A DNA stretch of 60,256 nt from Bacteroidales bacterium UBA4243 (GTDB lineage: Bacteria > Bacteroidota > Bacteroidia > Bacteroidales > F082). The notes below the pieces were generated by a model. It did no database searches. It was given only the letters and a program-made list of their open reading frames with translations, and had not been told where the DNA came from. Positions within the stretch are counted from its first letter, which is position 1, and every line of letters starts with the position of its first letter. A program made the translations under genes and the position numbers. The stretch covers positions 4,759 to 65,014 of the forward strand of contig DGXB01000060.1 of assembly GCA_002396205.1 (NCBI GenBank). The letters run 5' to 3'. Below, in pieces: positions 8,588-17,592 of the stretch.

Positions 8588-10708
8588 ATGCGTGATGCAA
8601 CCAAAATAAGCGATTACTTCTACGGGGCAAAGACCCTGTTTATCATTCCGCTTTATCAGCGCAAGTATGCCTGGCAGCAGAAGCACTGTGTTCGCCTCTT
8701 TGAAGACCTGAAGAAGATTCATAAGGAAAACATCTACAGCCACTTCTTCGGCAGCATCGTGTCAACCAAAGCCAATGAGCATGAGGACGACCTGCTCATC
8801 ATCGACGGCCAACAGCGCATCACTACGCTCTCGTTGCTCATTTTGGCTGGCCTCAATGCTGTAGCCAACGGCGATATGCAGAAAGGCGACGAGGATATTG
8901 AAGAGGTTCGCAAGAACTATCTCTATGCTGTCCGTCGTCGTGTCGACCGCCAAATCAAGCTGAAGCCCATCGAGGGCGACATTGAAGCCTATGACGCATT
9001 GTTCTCAAACAATCCTGATGAGTTTGTGAAGAACACAGGCATTACATCGAACTATCTGCTGTTCTACCAGATGATTAAGGCAAGCGACTTGACGTTTACC
9101 GACCTGATTGAGTCCATCGAGAAGCTCATCATCATTGACATTTGCCTTGACTCAAAGGACAATCCGCAGTTGATTTTTGAATCGCTCAACTCTTGCGGCA
9201 AGGACCTGGAGGAAGCAGACAAGGTGCGTAACTACCTGCTCATGTCACTCAACCCGTCGGAACAGGAAGATTACTACCGCTCCTATTGGAGCAAGATTGA
9301 GAAGCTCACCGACGGCGAGCCTACGATGTTCATCCGTGACTATTTGACCGTGGAAAACGGTACCATAAGCAATATTGAGGAACTCTACTTCGATTTCAAG
9401 AAGTACGACGAAGACAAGCACATCGTTAGACGTGATCTTCTTGAAAAGATGCTGAAGTTTGCCCGCTACTACAGGCAAATCACGAACGGTGAGACTGGCA
9501 ACGAGCGCATCGATAGGAAGTTGAAACAAATTGCCAACATCGGCACTACGGTACACCTGCCCTTTATCCTGGCGTTTTTTGACTATGCCGATACCAACGC
9601 GCTGAGCGAGGATGAAAGGTTTGAGGTGCTGGATGTGGTCGAAAACTACTGGGCACGCCGTATTATATGCAACTATCCTGCCAACGCACTCCAAAAGCTG
9701 TTCTCCACGCTCCATGCCGACATCATAAAGATTTACAAACGGCATGAAAAGCGCGAAATTGAGTTGACGCTGCCATACTCACAAATCTTGAAATATGTCC
9801 TTTTGAAGAAGCAAGGAACGGCCTCGTTTCCCAACGACGCTGAGGTCAAGGAAATGTTCCCTGCGCGCCAAATCTACAGAATACCCATCAGCTATCGCTA
9901 TTTCCTCTTCGAGAGGATGGAGAACGAGAACAGTCCAGAAGCCAACGACACCATCGTGCCGAAGATGCAGACGGGTGAGTTTACCATCGAGCACATCATG
10001 CCCCAAACGCTCACACCGCAATGGAAGCAAGAACTGGGCGACGATTGGGAAAACATATACGACACCTATCTCCACACCTTCGCCAACCTTACGCTGACTG
10101 GTTTCAATGCTTCATATAGCAACCATTCCTTTACGGAGAAGAAGGAAGGCTACATCGACCGCAAGGGCAACAAGATTGACGGCTTCGACAATTCGGCCTT
10201 CCGCTTGTCCAACTACCTGAAGCATTGCACAAAGTGGACTTTGGACGAAATCAAGGAACGCGGTGAAATCCTTTTGCAGAACTTCCTCGATATGTGGCCG
10301 ATGATATCCACGGAGTATGTGCCGCTCGAAAAGGAGTACGAACTTGTTTCGTTCGATGATGACGAGTATGAACTCACCAACAGGAAGATATTGGGCTTCC
10401 GCTACCGCGACGAGCGTCATGCGGTCAACACGTGGAAGGAAATGCTGGTGCTGGTCTGCAAGTTCATGTATAACGAGAATCCTTCCACGATGACCTATGT
10501 GGCGACCAAGGATTTCTGGTTGCACGAAGAGGGTAATAGGGACAGGAGCAAGATTGCCGACCGTTGCTATGTGACCTCCTCTTGCAGCACCTATACGAAG
10601 CGAAGCATATTGAACTACTTGTTCAAGGAGCTGGGAATATCCCCCGGTGTCCTTGAGCTGGAGATAGCCCCGCTTGTTGATAAAGTAACCGACCTGGAAG
10701 ATGAATAA
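8588..10708 (+). CDS. DUF262/DUF1524 nuclease (GmrSD-like) inside the type I operon
   Basis: A 706-residue fused two-domain protein. The N-terminal DUF262 (ParB/sulfiredoxin-like NTPase) domain has IPLYQRKYAW (20-29) and DGQQR (73-77). The C-terminal DUF1524 His-Me finger nuclease domain has IEHIMPQ (about 466-471) and a downstream FANLTLTGFNASYSN segment. A further C-terminal domain of about 120 residues follows. In GmrSD and related type IV enzymes these domains cleave modified phage DNA with NTP hydrolysis. The gene lies 10 bp after hsdS and 11 bp before hsdR, so it is co-expressed with the type I system. It may cover phages whose modified DNA escapes HsdR; that is inference. Confidence 0.88.
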   Translation: MRDATKISDYFYGAKTLFIIPLYQRKYAWQQKHCVRLFEDLKKIHKENIYSHFFGSIVSTKANEHEDDLLIIDGQQRITTLSLLILAGLNAVANGDMQKGDEDIEEVRKNYLYAVRRRVDRQIKLKPIEGDIEAYDALFSNNPDEFVKNTGITSNYLLFYQMIKASDLTFTDLIESIEKLIIIDICLDSKDNPQLIFESLNSCGKDLEEADKVRNYLLMSLNPSEQEDYYRSYWSKIEKLTDGEPTMFIRDYLTVENGTISNIEELYFDFKKYDEDKHIVRRDLLEKMLKFARYYRQITNGETGNERIDRKLKQIANIGTTVHLPFILAFFDYADTNALSEDERFEVLDVVENYWARRIICNYPANALQKLFSTLHADIIKIYKRHEKREIELTLPYSQILKYVLLKKQGTASFPNDAEVKEMFPARQIYRIPISYRYFLFERMENENSPEANDTIVPKMQTGEFTIEHIMPQTLTPQWKQELGDDWENIYDTYLHTFANLTLTGFNASYSNHSFTEKKEGYIDRKGNKIDGFDNSAFRLSNYLKHCTKWTLDEIKERGEILLQNFLDMWPMISTEYVPLEKEYELVSFDDDEYELTNRKILGFRYRDERHAVNTWKEMLVLVCKFMYNENPSTMTYVATKDFWLHEEGNRDRSKIADRCYVTSSCSTYTKRSILNYLFKELGISPGVLELEIAPLVDKVTDLEDE

Positions 10709-10719
10709 TACCTTAAGCT

Positions 10720-13653
10720 ATGCCGACAAATGTAAGTGAGAAGCAATTGGAAACCATTCTCGTGGATTACCTGCGAGACGTTCATCACTATGAGCAAGGC
10801 GTTTCCGAGGATTACAGCAAGGACTATGCGCTCGATACGGCGCGAGTGAAGCGCTTTTTACTGGCTACCCAAAAGAATAAGGTGGAAAACACCGCCTGCT
10901 TCGCCAACGAGATTTCCGAAAGGAAATTCTTCACCGAACTCAATAAGCAGTTGGCTCAACGCGGCATTACCGATGTGCTTCGCAAGGGTTTCCGCTTCAT
11001 TTCGGAGCTTTTCGACATGTACTATCCGCTGCCGTCCGAGCTGAATCCTACGGCTCAGGAAATGTACGAAAAGAACATCTTCTGTGTCACCCGCCAGTTG
11101 TTCTACAGCAAAGAGAACCAAAACAGCATCGACGTGATGGTTTCCTTGAACGGTATGCCGCTGATGACGCTGGAACTGAAGAACCACTACACAGGCCAGA
11201 CGGTGGAAAACGCCGTGAAGCAGTACCAGACCGACCGCGATCCACGCGACCCGCTATTGGCACCCAAGCGTTGTGCCGTCCACATGGCCGTTGATGACGA
11301 TGACATCAAGATGTGTACCTGGCTCAGTGGCACAAGCTCGTGGTTCCTGCCTTTCAATAAAGGCGTGAACGGTGGCGCAGGAAATCCCATCAACCCCAAT
11401 GGTGTGAAAACCGCCTATTTGTGGGAAGAGGTGTTGGAAAAGCACTCGCTTTCCGACATCATCGAGAACTATGCCCAGGTGGTGAAGAAACTCGACCCCA
11501 AGACCAACGTTGAGAGACAGAGTGTGGTTTGGCCCCGCTACCATCAGCTCGACTGCGTTCGCAAACTCCTCGCCGAAACAAAGGCTCATGGGGTAGGTCA
11601 GCGTTTCCTCATCCAGCATTCGGCTGGTTCAGGCAAATCCAACTCTATTACATGGCTCGCCTATCAGCTAGTCGGCCTGCTTGACGGCACACAAGCATTG
11701 CTCGATAGCGTCGTTGTCGTCACCGACCGTGTGAATTTGGACAACCAAATCAGGAACAACATCGTCGCCTTCAAGCGGCTACAGAACTTGGTGGCTTGGG
11801 CTGACAGCGCCGAATCGCTCCGCAACCATCTGAGCAGCGGCAAGAAAATCATCATCACCATCGTCCACAAGTTCCCCTTCATTTTGGAGGCCATAGGTGG
11901 TGAGATGAAACATAAGCGCTTCGGCATCATCATAGACGAAGCACACAGCAGTCAAAGCGGATCGCTCTCGGCCAAAATGAATATCGCGCTGAGTGGCAAC
12001 GTCGGTGATGATGATATGGATTTGGAAGACCGCCTTACGGCTATCATCGAAGGACGTAGGATGGTGCCGAATGCCAACTACTACGCCTTCACCGCCACGC
12101 CCAAGAACAAGACCCTCGAAATGTTCGGCACGCCGTTCCAGCAGCCCGAGGGAGAGATTGGCCACAAGCCTTTCCACGAGTACACCATGAAACAGGCCAT
12201 TGAAGAAGGCTTTATCATGGATGTGCTTGAGCACTACACCACATACACCAGCTTTTACAAGATTGTGAAGGCTGTCGAAGACGACCCGTTGTTTGACAAG
12301 AAAGAGGCACAGAAAAAACTGCGTGCCTTTGTGGAGAGCCAGCCCGAGACCATACAGCAGAAGGCCAGCATCATCGTTGAGCATTTCCACACGCAGGTCA
12401 TCGACAAAGGCAAGGTCGGCGGTCAAGCCCGTGCGATGGTCGTGACAAGCAGCATCCTCCGTGCCATTGAGTTCTATTACGAGATTTCCCGTCTGCTCAA
12501 AGAGCGCAAAAGCCCATACAAGGCCATCGTCGCCTTCTCAGGTTCAAAGAACTATGGCGGCAAGGAGGTTACCGAAGCGGATGTCAACGGTTTTCCCTCA
12601 AAGGACATCGAGGAGAACATGGAGCACGACCCATACCGCATCCTCGTTGTGGCTGACAAGTTCCAAACTGGCTATGACCAGCCTCTTTTGCACACAATGT
12701 ACGTGGACAAAATATTGACCGACGTAAAGGCTGTGCAGACGCTATCGCGCCTGAACCGCTGCCATCCCAAGAAACGCGACACCTTTGTCCTTGATTTCGC
12801 CAACGAAGCCGAGGACATTCAGGCGGCTTTCCAGCGTTTCTATAAAACCACCATACTTTCGCGAGAAACCGACCCCAACAAGCTCAACGAGCTGATATCA
12901 CATATAGAGGAGACCAATATCTACACCGAGGATGAGGTGCAGCTGCTGAATGAGAAGTATTGGGGTGGCGCACCACGCGAAGAGGTCGACCCAATCATCA
13001 ATGTGGCCGTCGAACGCTTCAAGCATTTGGAAGAGAATGAAAAGATAATCTGCAAGAGCAGTATGCGTGGCTTTTTGCGCACCTATCCCTTCATTGCGGC
13101 GGTCATGCCATACAAGAGCCTCGAATGGGAAAAACTTGAGACCTATTTCTCGTTACTCATCCACAAGCTGCCCGTCCTGAAGGGCGAGGAGTTCACCGAT
13201 GGTCTAATTGAAGCCATCGACTTCGACAAATACCGTCTTATAAAGAACGAAGAGCAGAAAATCCAGTTGGAGAACCAAGATACCGAAATAGAACCTATTC
13301 CCGTGGGCACGGCGGCAGGCATAAAGGAACCAGAATTGGCAAAACTCAGCGACATCCTCAACGAATGGAACAACTTGCATTTCACCAACATGGAAAAAGC
13401 GAAGGAGCAGTTGGAAGAGCTGCCACAGCGTTTACAGGCAGATGCAACCTTCATCAATGCTGCCCGCAACAGCAACCGTGAGACCGCCATGCAGCAATGC
13501 GCAGCGTCCCTCTTGATGATTGTGGCTGGGATGCTGAACGAAAACACCGAGTTCTGCCGCTACTACCTTGACAACCCCGACTTTATGAATGCCATCAACC
13601 TCCGCGTCTTCGATGCCGTTTACGGCAGGTTGGGTGCGACAACCAACAATTAG
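10720..13653 (+). CDS. hsdR: Type I restriction endonuclease/translocase subunit
   Basis: A 977-residue motor and nuclease subunit of the type I complex. The N-terminal PD-(D/E)XK nuclease domain shows IDVMVSL...TLELKNH (about 136-154). The SF2 translocase core has Walker A HSAGSGKSNS (about 299-308), Walker B IIIDEAHSSQSG (about 402-413), motif III TATP and the later QTLSRLNR helicase motif. The C-terminal helical domain binds HsdM. Length is normal. It closes the hsdM-hsdS-DUF262-hsdR operon, with a further AT-rich gene 31 bp downstream. All key motifs are intact, so the system looks functional. Confidence 0.95.
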   Translation: MPTNVSEKQLETILVDYLRDVHHYEQGVSEDYSKDYALDTARVKRFLLATQKNKVENTACFANEISERKFFTELNKQLAQRGITDVLRKGFRFISELFDMYYPLPSELNPTAQEMYEKNIFCVTRQLFYSKENQNSIDVMVSLNGMPLMTLELKNHYTGQTVENAVKQYQTDRDPRDPLLAPKRCAVHMAVDDDDIKMCTWLSGTSSWFLPFNKGVNGGAGNPINPNGVKTAYLWEEVLEKHSLSDIIENYAQVVKKLDPKTNVERQSVVWPRYHQLDCVRKLLAETKAHGVGQRFLIQHSAGSGKSNSITWLAYQLVGLLDGTQALLDSVVVVTDRVNLDNQIRNNIVAFKRLQNLVAWADSAESLRNHLSSGKKIIITIVHKFPFILEAIGGEMKHKRFGIIIDEAHSSQSGSLSAKMNIALSGNVGDDDMDLEDRLTAIIEGRRMVPNANYYAFTATPKNKTLEMFGTPFQQPEGEIGHKPFHEYTMKQAIEEGFIMDVLEHYTTYTSFYKIVKAVEDDPLFDKKEAQKKLRAFVESQPETIQQKASIIVEHFHTQVIDKGKVGGQARAMVVTSSILRAIEFYYEISRLLKERKSPYKAIVAFSGSKNYGGKEVTEADVNGFPSKDIEENMEHDPYRILVVADKFQTGYDQPLLHTMYVDKILTDVKAVQTLSRLNRCHPKKRDTFVLDFANEAEDIQAAFQRFYKTTILSRETDPNKLNELISHIEETNIYTEDEVQLLNEKYWGGAPREEVDPIINVAVERFKHLEENEKIICKSSMRGFLRTYPFIAAVMPYKSLEWEKLETYFSLLIHKLPVLKGEEFTDGLIEAIDFDKYRLIKNEEQKIQLENQDTEIEPIPVGTAAGIKEPELAKLSDILNEWNNLHFTNMEKAKEQLEELPQRLQADATFINAARNSNRETAMQQCAASLLMIVAGMLNENTEFCRYYLDNPDFMNAINLRVFDAVYGRLGATTNN

Positions 13654-13684
13654 TAACTGATAGTAACAAATCAATCTGACAACT

Positions 13685-14536
13685 ATGCGCACAGAATCGT
13701 TTAAGCAAGACCTAATAAACTTCATCGATGACAAACGAGACATTGTTGAATTCCTTTTGCTTGTGAAAAAAAATCCTGATGCCCGTGATATTCTTTCTCA
13801 TTATGGTTACAGGTTTGAATACCTTGCCGGTATGACGGATGAGGAAATCAAACGCGAATACAGCCCTTTTAGTCATGGCTGTTTGGCTGAAGACCCCGAA
13901 AATGGCATCATGCTTGACATTCTTGTAAAAGCAATAGAAAGTAACAATGACGTTAAGAGCCCATCGGAAACCTTTGTTGATGGTTTAGCCGACGTGTTCT
14001 TTTTCAAAGCGGGGGTTCCTGTCGTTTGCGATCTCATGATAGGCAATGAAGATAATTATTACATGTTAGACGCCATTCAAGGAAAAAACACAGGAAATTA
14101 CACGTATGATTGTGCCTTGAACGACTACGATGCCTTCATTGATTGTGGTTTAGAATCCGATGAAACCATTGGTGAAATTGACATTAAATTACCATTTGAT
14201 GATTGGAATCATGACAACATAAAGGCTCTGTATGAATACATTTCAAAGCATTTCAATTATGATAACAGAAGCGCAACGTATACTTTTGGTGATGACAACG
14301 AATTATCGCATGTTAAAATCAAATTGTCTAATTCGCTCTATGAGATATACATAGAGAATTACATATACGAAGGTCGTGCTTATTTGAAAATCATGATAGT
14401 CCGGTTAAGAGAAGACTCCAAAATCTATCAAGCGCTCAATACACTGTTGGCTTCAGAAGAAACAGACGATTTGGTTTGGTCAACGGTGAAAACCATTATT
14501 AAACAAGAAAGTATCAAGACATACTTTAAGTACTAG
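13685..14536 (+). CDS. Uncharacterised protein following hsdR, 283 aa
   Basis: I do not recognise this family. The sequence is acidic and rich in aromatic residues, with no signal peptide, membrane segment or clear catalytic motif. The middle (about 100-190) holds VFFFKAGVPVVCDLMIGNE and a run of D/N/Y residues; the C-terminal part is beta-strand/helix rich. It starts 31 bp after the hsdR stop in the same direction, so it probably belongs to the restriction operon. Its base composition is clearly more AT-rich than hsdM or hsdR, which suggests separate acquisition. Candidate roles are an accessory, anti-toxicity or independent defence factor; none is supported by a motif. Confidence 0.7.
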   Translation: MRTESFKQDLINFIDDKRDIVEFLLLVKKNPDARDILSHYGYRFEYLAGMTDEEIKREYSPFSHGCLAEDPENGIMLDILVKAIESNNDVKSPSETFVDGLADVFFFKAGVPVVCDLMIGNEDNYYMLDAIQGKNTGNYTYDCALNDYDAFIDCGLESDETIGEIDIKLPFDDWNHDNIKALYEYISKHFNYDNRSATYTFGDDNELSHVKIKLSNSLYEIYIENYIYEGRAYLKIMIVRLREDSKIYQALNTLLASEETDDLVWSTVKTIIKQESIKTYFKY

Positions 14537-14668
14537 GGCCGTGTACTCTAGTCGTAGTCATTATTTGGGCGCATTCCCCTGCCGTCCATATAGCTCTCCT
14601 ATTTGGTGTTGTTTTCTTGGTTTCCCATGATTTTTTCGTGTTTTTATAGTCGTTTTGTATAATTATTG

Positions 14669-14790
14669 TAATTTTGCGGTTGAAAAACCTGGTGCCAAGG
14701 CGTTCACCTCTTGCGTTTTTGGGTGTGGCGTGGCTAACAGGGAAGCTGGGCAAGCGGCTTTTGAGGGTATGTTGGCAGCCCTCATTTTTT
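14669..14790 (+). ncRNA. Candidate small RNA: promoter box plus intrinsic terminator, no convincing ORF
   Basis: A -7 box TAATTTTG (14669-14676) is followed about 90 bp later by an intrinsic terminator: stem GAGGG (14763-14767) and CCCTC (14779-14783), then T6 (14785-14790). The segment between has no convincing protein. This is the main content of the gene-free stretch 14537-14895; I saw nothing clear in 14537-14668. Confidence 0.4.
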
Positions 14791-14846
14791 CTTTTCCCAT
14801 ATCAAATCGTCCTCTTCTAAAAACACCTTCATATCGAAAAAAAAGA

Positions 14847-14871
14847 AAAACGAACCATTACGGTTCGTTTT
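14847..14871 (-). terminator. Intrinsic terminator of the small serine recombinase gene
   Basis: Stem CGAACC/GGTTCG with ATTA loop, flanked by A-run and T-run, so it can act on either strand. It lies 25 bp after the recombinase stop on the minus strand. Confidence 0.7.
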
Positions 14872-14895
14872 CAATGCCTCAATCAGCAACCATTT

Positions 14896-15609
14896 TCAAG
14901 GTTCCGTTTCCTTTCTGTTTAATTGGTAGCGTTTGATTAAGGCGTAGACGGTAGAAGGCCTAAACTTGCAGCCTCTCGACGTGGTGAAGCCCTCGTCGTT
15001 TAGCGTGTCGGCCATCTGTTGCAGCGTCAGTCCCTTCTCGACCAATACCCTCAACATGGCCACAGCGCGTTTGTTGTTGGGATTGTTGCTGGCCTTTGCT
15101 CGATTTGTCTCGTTGCTGTGGGAGAGTGCTTCGGCGTGCTTGTCCATCAAATGCTCTGGGTTGCCGAGCGTGCATCCCCTGGCTTTCTTCGCCGCCAGAG
15201 CCTGTTTCGTGCGTGCAGCCGTGAGCTCCGCTTCGTATTGCGCTATTGCCGACACGATATGGAGCATCATCTTGTTTGCCGATGGGAAGTCGCAGAAGGT
15301 AATCTCCACGTCCGATTCGAGCAGCTGTGATAGGAAACATACGTTGCGTGCGAGTCGGTCGAGTTTGGCCACGATAAGCTTCGCATTGGACTTCCGGCAT
15401 AGTTCGAGCGCCGCAGTCAGTTGGGGACGGTCCTTCTTCCGACCGCTTTCCACTTCAACAAACTCCGCGATTGGTTTCGTGTCGCGCAGGAAGCCGTGGA
15501 TTATCTCCTGCTGCGCCTCAAGTCCCAATCCCGAGTAGCCTTGCTTTTGTGTGCTTACGCGAAGGTAGGCGACATACTTTTCTTCGTTGTTTTGTTCTGT
15601 TTTTGCCAT
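14896..15609 (-). CDS. Small serine recombinase (resolvase/invertase family)
   Basis: A 237-residue serine recombinase. The catalytic domain starts YVAYLRVSTQKQ with the nucleophile at about residue 19, and includes AKLDRLARN and the helix-E region AQYEAELTAARTKQALAAKKARG. A C-terminal helix-turn-helix DNA-binding domain (about 170-230, LTLQQMADTLNDEGF) follows. The length fits resolvases/invertases rather than integrases. The ATG at 15609 gives the family N-terminus; a longer start at 15699 would run across the inverted repeat upstream. Its natural partner site may be the 13-bp inverted repeat at 15693-15757. Possible jobs are dimer resolution of the circular element or inversion of a segment. 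Confidence 0.9.
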   Translation of the reverse strand: MAKTEQNNEEKYVAYLRVSTQKQGYSGLGLEAQQEIIHGFLRDTKPIAEFVEVESGRKKDRPQLTAALELCRKSNAKLIVAKLDRLARNVCFLSQLLESDVEITFCDFPSANKMMLHIVSAIAQYEAELTAARTKQALAAKKARGCTLGNPEHLMDKHAEALSHSNETNRAKASNNPNNKRAVAMLRVLVEKGLTLQQMADTLNDEGFTTSRGCKFRPSTVYALIKRYQLNRKETEP

Positions 15610-15649
15610 AATGTCAGTGATTTTTCGTTTGTTAGATGTCCGTCTAGTA

Positions 15650-15686
15650 CATGAAAAACGGGCTCCCACACATGCAGGAACCCGTT
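15650..15686 (-). terminator. Intrinsic terminator between nuclease gene and recombinase gene
   Basis: Minus-strand stem AACGGG/CCCGTT (15681-15686 with 15657-15662), extended by a short inner stem and followed by a T-run. It would stop transcription from the nuclease/Sak operon before the recombinase. Confidence 0.6.
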
Positions 15687-15692
15687 GTAAGA

Positions 15693-15757
15693 GTGACATT
15701 TTTTCGCTAGAATTGCCCTAATATAGAATTTCTACGTTTTTGGTGAAAAAATGTCAC
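15693..15757. repeat. 13-bp perfect inverted repeat upstream of the small serine recombinase
   Basis: Arms GTGACATTTTTTC (15693-15705) and GAAAAAATGTCAC (15745-15757) are exact reverse complements with a 39-bp AT-rich spacer. It lies between the recombinase start and the nuclease stop. It could be a recombination (res-like or inversion) site or an operator. Confidence 0.7.
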
Positions 15758-15770
15758 CTTTTTGCCGAGG

Positions 15771-16697
15771 TCATATCGTTATCAGAAGACTACCCGAAAC
15801 CTCGCTCTCCTTCATATAAGGAGAATAGTCCAGGTCGGGGTGGTCTTGCTTGAATAACGCCAGGTTGAAGGAAGACCTTACGGACGGCAGTTTCCGTGTG
15901 ATTTTCATCGTCTCGGTAAACCACTGCCGTATGTCGTTGTCGGTCATCCGCTTCATTATCCCCGACTTGAGCAGGTCGAGCTCGTTCTCGGCCTTTGTCT
16001 TCTCGGCGATCAATTCCCTGATGCGCGATTCCAGTTGCCTGACGTCGTCTGGTATCGAGTACGGGTTCTTAAACTGCCCGCCTCTCAAATCGGTTTCAAG
16101 CAAATCCTTGCATATCTCGGATGGTATTCTGGCCACGGGAATCAGCTTGGATATCACCGACCGTTCCCCGTTGCTCTTTTCCTTGTTGCGAAGATGGATG
16201 ACGTAGAGGCTGTCCACCTTCGCCTTCTTGTTCTGAAGCTCGAAGAGGTATGCGTATATGCTTAATTGCCAACGCGCCTTCTCTAGCTTGTCGCCGTTCA
16301 TAACGGAGTAGGTCTTGATGTCGGCCAATGAAAATGTATTATCACCAGTCCGATAGCACTTGTCTATATTCGATGCGTAGTGCTCACCGTCCGTCACCGT
16401 GTATTCCGAAATCTCATGCGTGAGGTCGTTTTCCCTGCACAGGGTTATATAGTCGGTAAGTTCGGGCGTGTTGTCGTTAACCCACTCGTTGTCGAACAAC
16501 TCGCAGCTTTTATGCACTGCCGTACCATATTCAGCCGCTTTTTTGAGTGTTTCTTCATCAATACCGTCAAATTCGTCTTCGAACAGCATACGGTGTAAGA
16601 CGCCGGTTATGCCTGACAGGAATTTCCCGTTCAGGTTGTAGGTGTGGTCCTGCTCATTGAAGACCACACCTGATTCCGTTAGTTCGACCCGTTTCAT
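15771..16697 (-). CDS. RecB-like PD-(D/E)XK nuclease of the element
   Basis: A 308-residue nuclease of the RecB/Cas4-like PD-(D/E)XK superfamily. Visible motifs are GTAVHK (58-63, histidine at 62), the acidic residue in SEYTV (about 98), the core ADIKT (125-129) and QLSIYAY (144-150). These are the H, E, D-x-K and Q-x3-Y signatures of phage exonucleases. A coiled-coil-like stretch follows (about 220-245). Its start overlaps the stop of the upstream Sak gene by ATGA, so they are translationally coupled. An exonuclease next to an annealing protein is the standard layout of phage recombination modules, where the nuclease makes single-stranded ends for the partner to anneal. Confidence 0.82.
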   Translation of the reverse strand: MKRVELTESGVVFNEQDHTYNLNGKFLSGITGVLHRMLFEDEFDGIDEETLKKAAEYGTAVHKSCELFDNEWVNDNTPELTDYITLCRENDLTHEISEYTVTDGEHYASNIDKCYRTGDNTFSLADIKTYSVMNGDKLEKARWQLSIYAYLFELQNKKAKVDSLYVIHLRNKEKSNGERSVISKLIPVARIPSEICKDLLETDLRGGQFKNPYSIPDDVRQLESRIRELIAEKTKAENELDLLKSGIMKRMTDNDIRQWFTETMKITRKLPSVRSSFNLALFKQDHPDLDYSPYMKESEVSGSLLITI

Positions 16698-17467
16698 GCC
16701 AATCCAAGTTCAGCCTTGCGGCGGTTGAATAGTTCCTTAATCTCTGGGTTGCCCAAAATCTCGGCCTTGTGGTCCCAGTAGATTTTCCAAAACGCTTGTT
16801 TGTCCGCTGCGGCGTTCAAAGCGTCCATGACCTTCTTATAGCGGGCTGTGTTGACAGGCTTCCCGGCTGTCTCCAGTCGCCATGAAGACGGCGCTGTCTG
16901 CTGTTGCTGTTGTTGTTCAGCCGCCGCGTTGGTCTGCTCTTCGCCTTCCATTGTGATGTTTTGCGGATAGTCCTCGCCTTCGTACAAATAGAGGCCTAAT
17001 CCAAACATGGCGATATTTTTCACGAGGCAACGTAAAATTGCCTTGTTTATATCGAACATGGTTGCAGCCTGGACGGTCTTCTCGATGAAGGCGCCCGTGG
17101 ATTTGTCGAGAACCTGATAGGTGTAGGGCTCGAATCGCATGGCCCTGTTCTTGTTGTCCATGACGGGGAGCATCATTTCGTATGTGTGGCTTCCCGCCGT
17201 GACTTCCGTGTGAACCATGATGCCCGTCCTAGCATCGGCGTAGTACGGCAGACTGGTCGCTGGGTCTTTCATGATACGATAGCTGGCGTTGGGGTAGAAC
17301 TGCTTGAACAGCTTCCAAGCCTTGCTCCAAGTCAGGTAGGTGAGGCCGTCCCTGGTCTCGGTGCTACCTTGCAAATTGATTGAATAAAGGGTCGTGAACA
17401 TCTCTCTGCTGCCCTTTTCCTCTGCATTCATGGTCTGAATGCCTTTGTTTTCCGTGTTTTCTTTCAT
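16694..17467 (-). CDS. Sak-type (DUF1071) single-strand annealing protein
   Basis: A 257-residue protein with the DUF1071/Sak pattern: GLTYLTWSKAWKLFKQFYP near the N-terminus, a beta-rich centre (SLPYYADARTGIMVHTEV), TVQAATMFDINKAILRCL and KNIAMFGLGLYLYEGEDYP. This family belongs to the Rad52-like annealing proteins of phages, which coat single-stranded DNA and anneal it to complementary strands. A glutamine run (about 192-198) links the core to a C-terminal segment that may bind a partner. It is coupled to the nuclease gene by a 4-bp overlap. The exact start is uncertain, since in-frame Met codons occur within the first 25 residues. Confidence 0.82.
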   Translation of the reverse strand: MKENTENKGIQTMNAEEKGSREMFTTLYSINLQGSTETRDGLTYLTWSKAWKLFKQFYPNASYRIMKDPATSLPYYADARTGIMVHTEVTAGSHTYEMMLPVMDNKNRAMRFEPYTYQVLDKSTGAFIEKTVQAATMFDINKAILRCLVKNIAMFGLGLYLYEGEDYPQNITMEGEEQTNAAAEQQQQQQTAPSSWRLETAGKPVNTARYKKVMDALNAAADKQAFWKIYWDHKAEILGNPEIKELFNRRKAELGLA

Positions 17468-17528
17468 TGTCTTTAAGATTTAAGTGTTTGTGTGTGTGTT
17501 GGTTTGTGTTGTTTTGTGCAAATAACAA

Positions 17529-17560
17529 GAGGAGGCATCACGTTTGGGTGACACCTCCTC
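17529..17560 (-). terminator. Hairpin terminator after the DUF3871 gene
   Basis: Arms GAGGAGG (17529-17535) and CCTCCTC (17554-17560) with inner CAC/GTG pairing; on the minus strand a T-rich tail follows. It lies 33 bp after the stop codon at 17593. Confidence 0.6.
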
Positions 17561-17592
17561 GGTAATCGTTTGACGTTCAGTCTTCGAAATCA

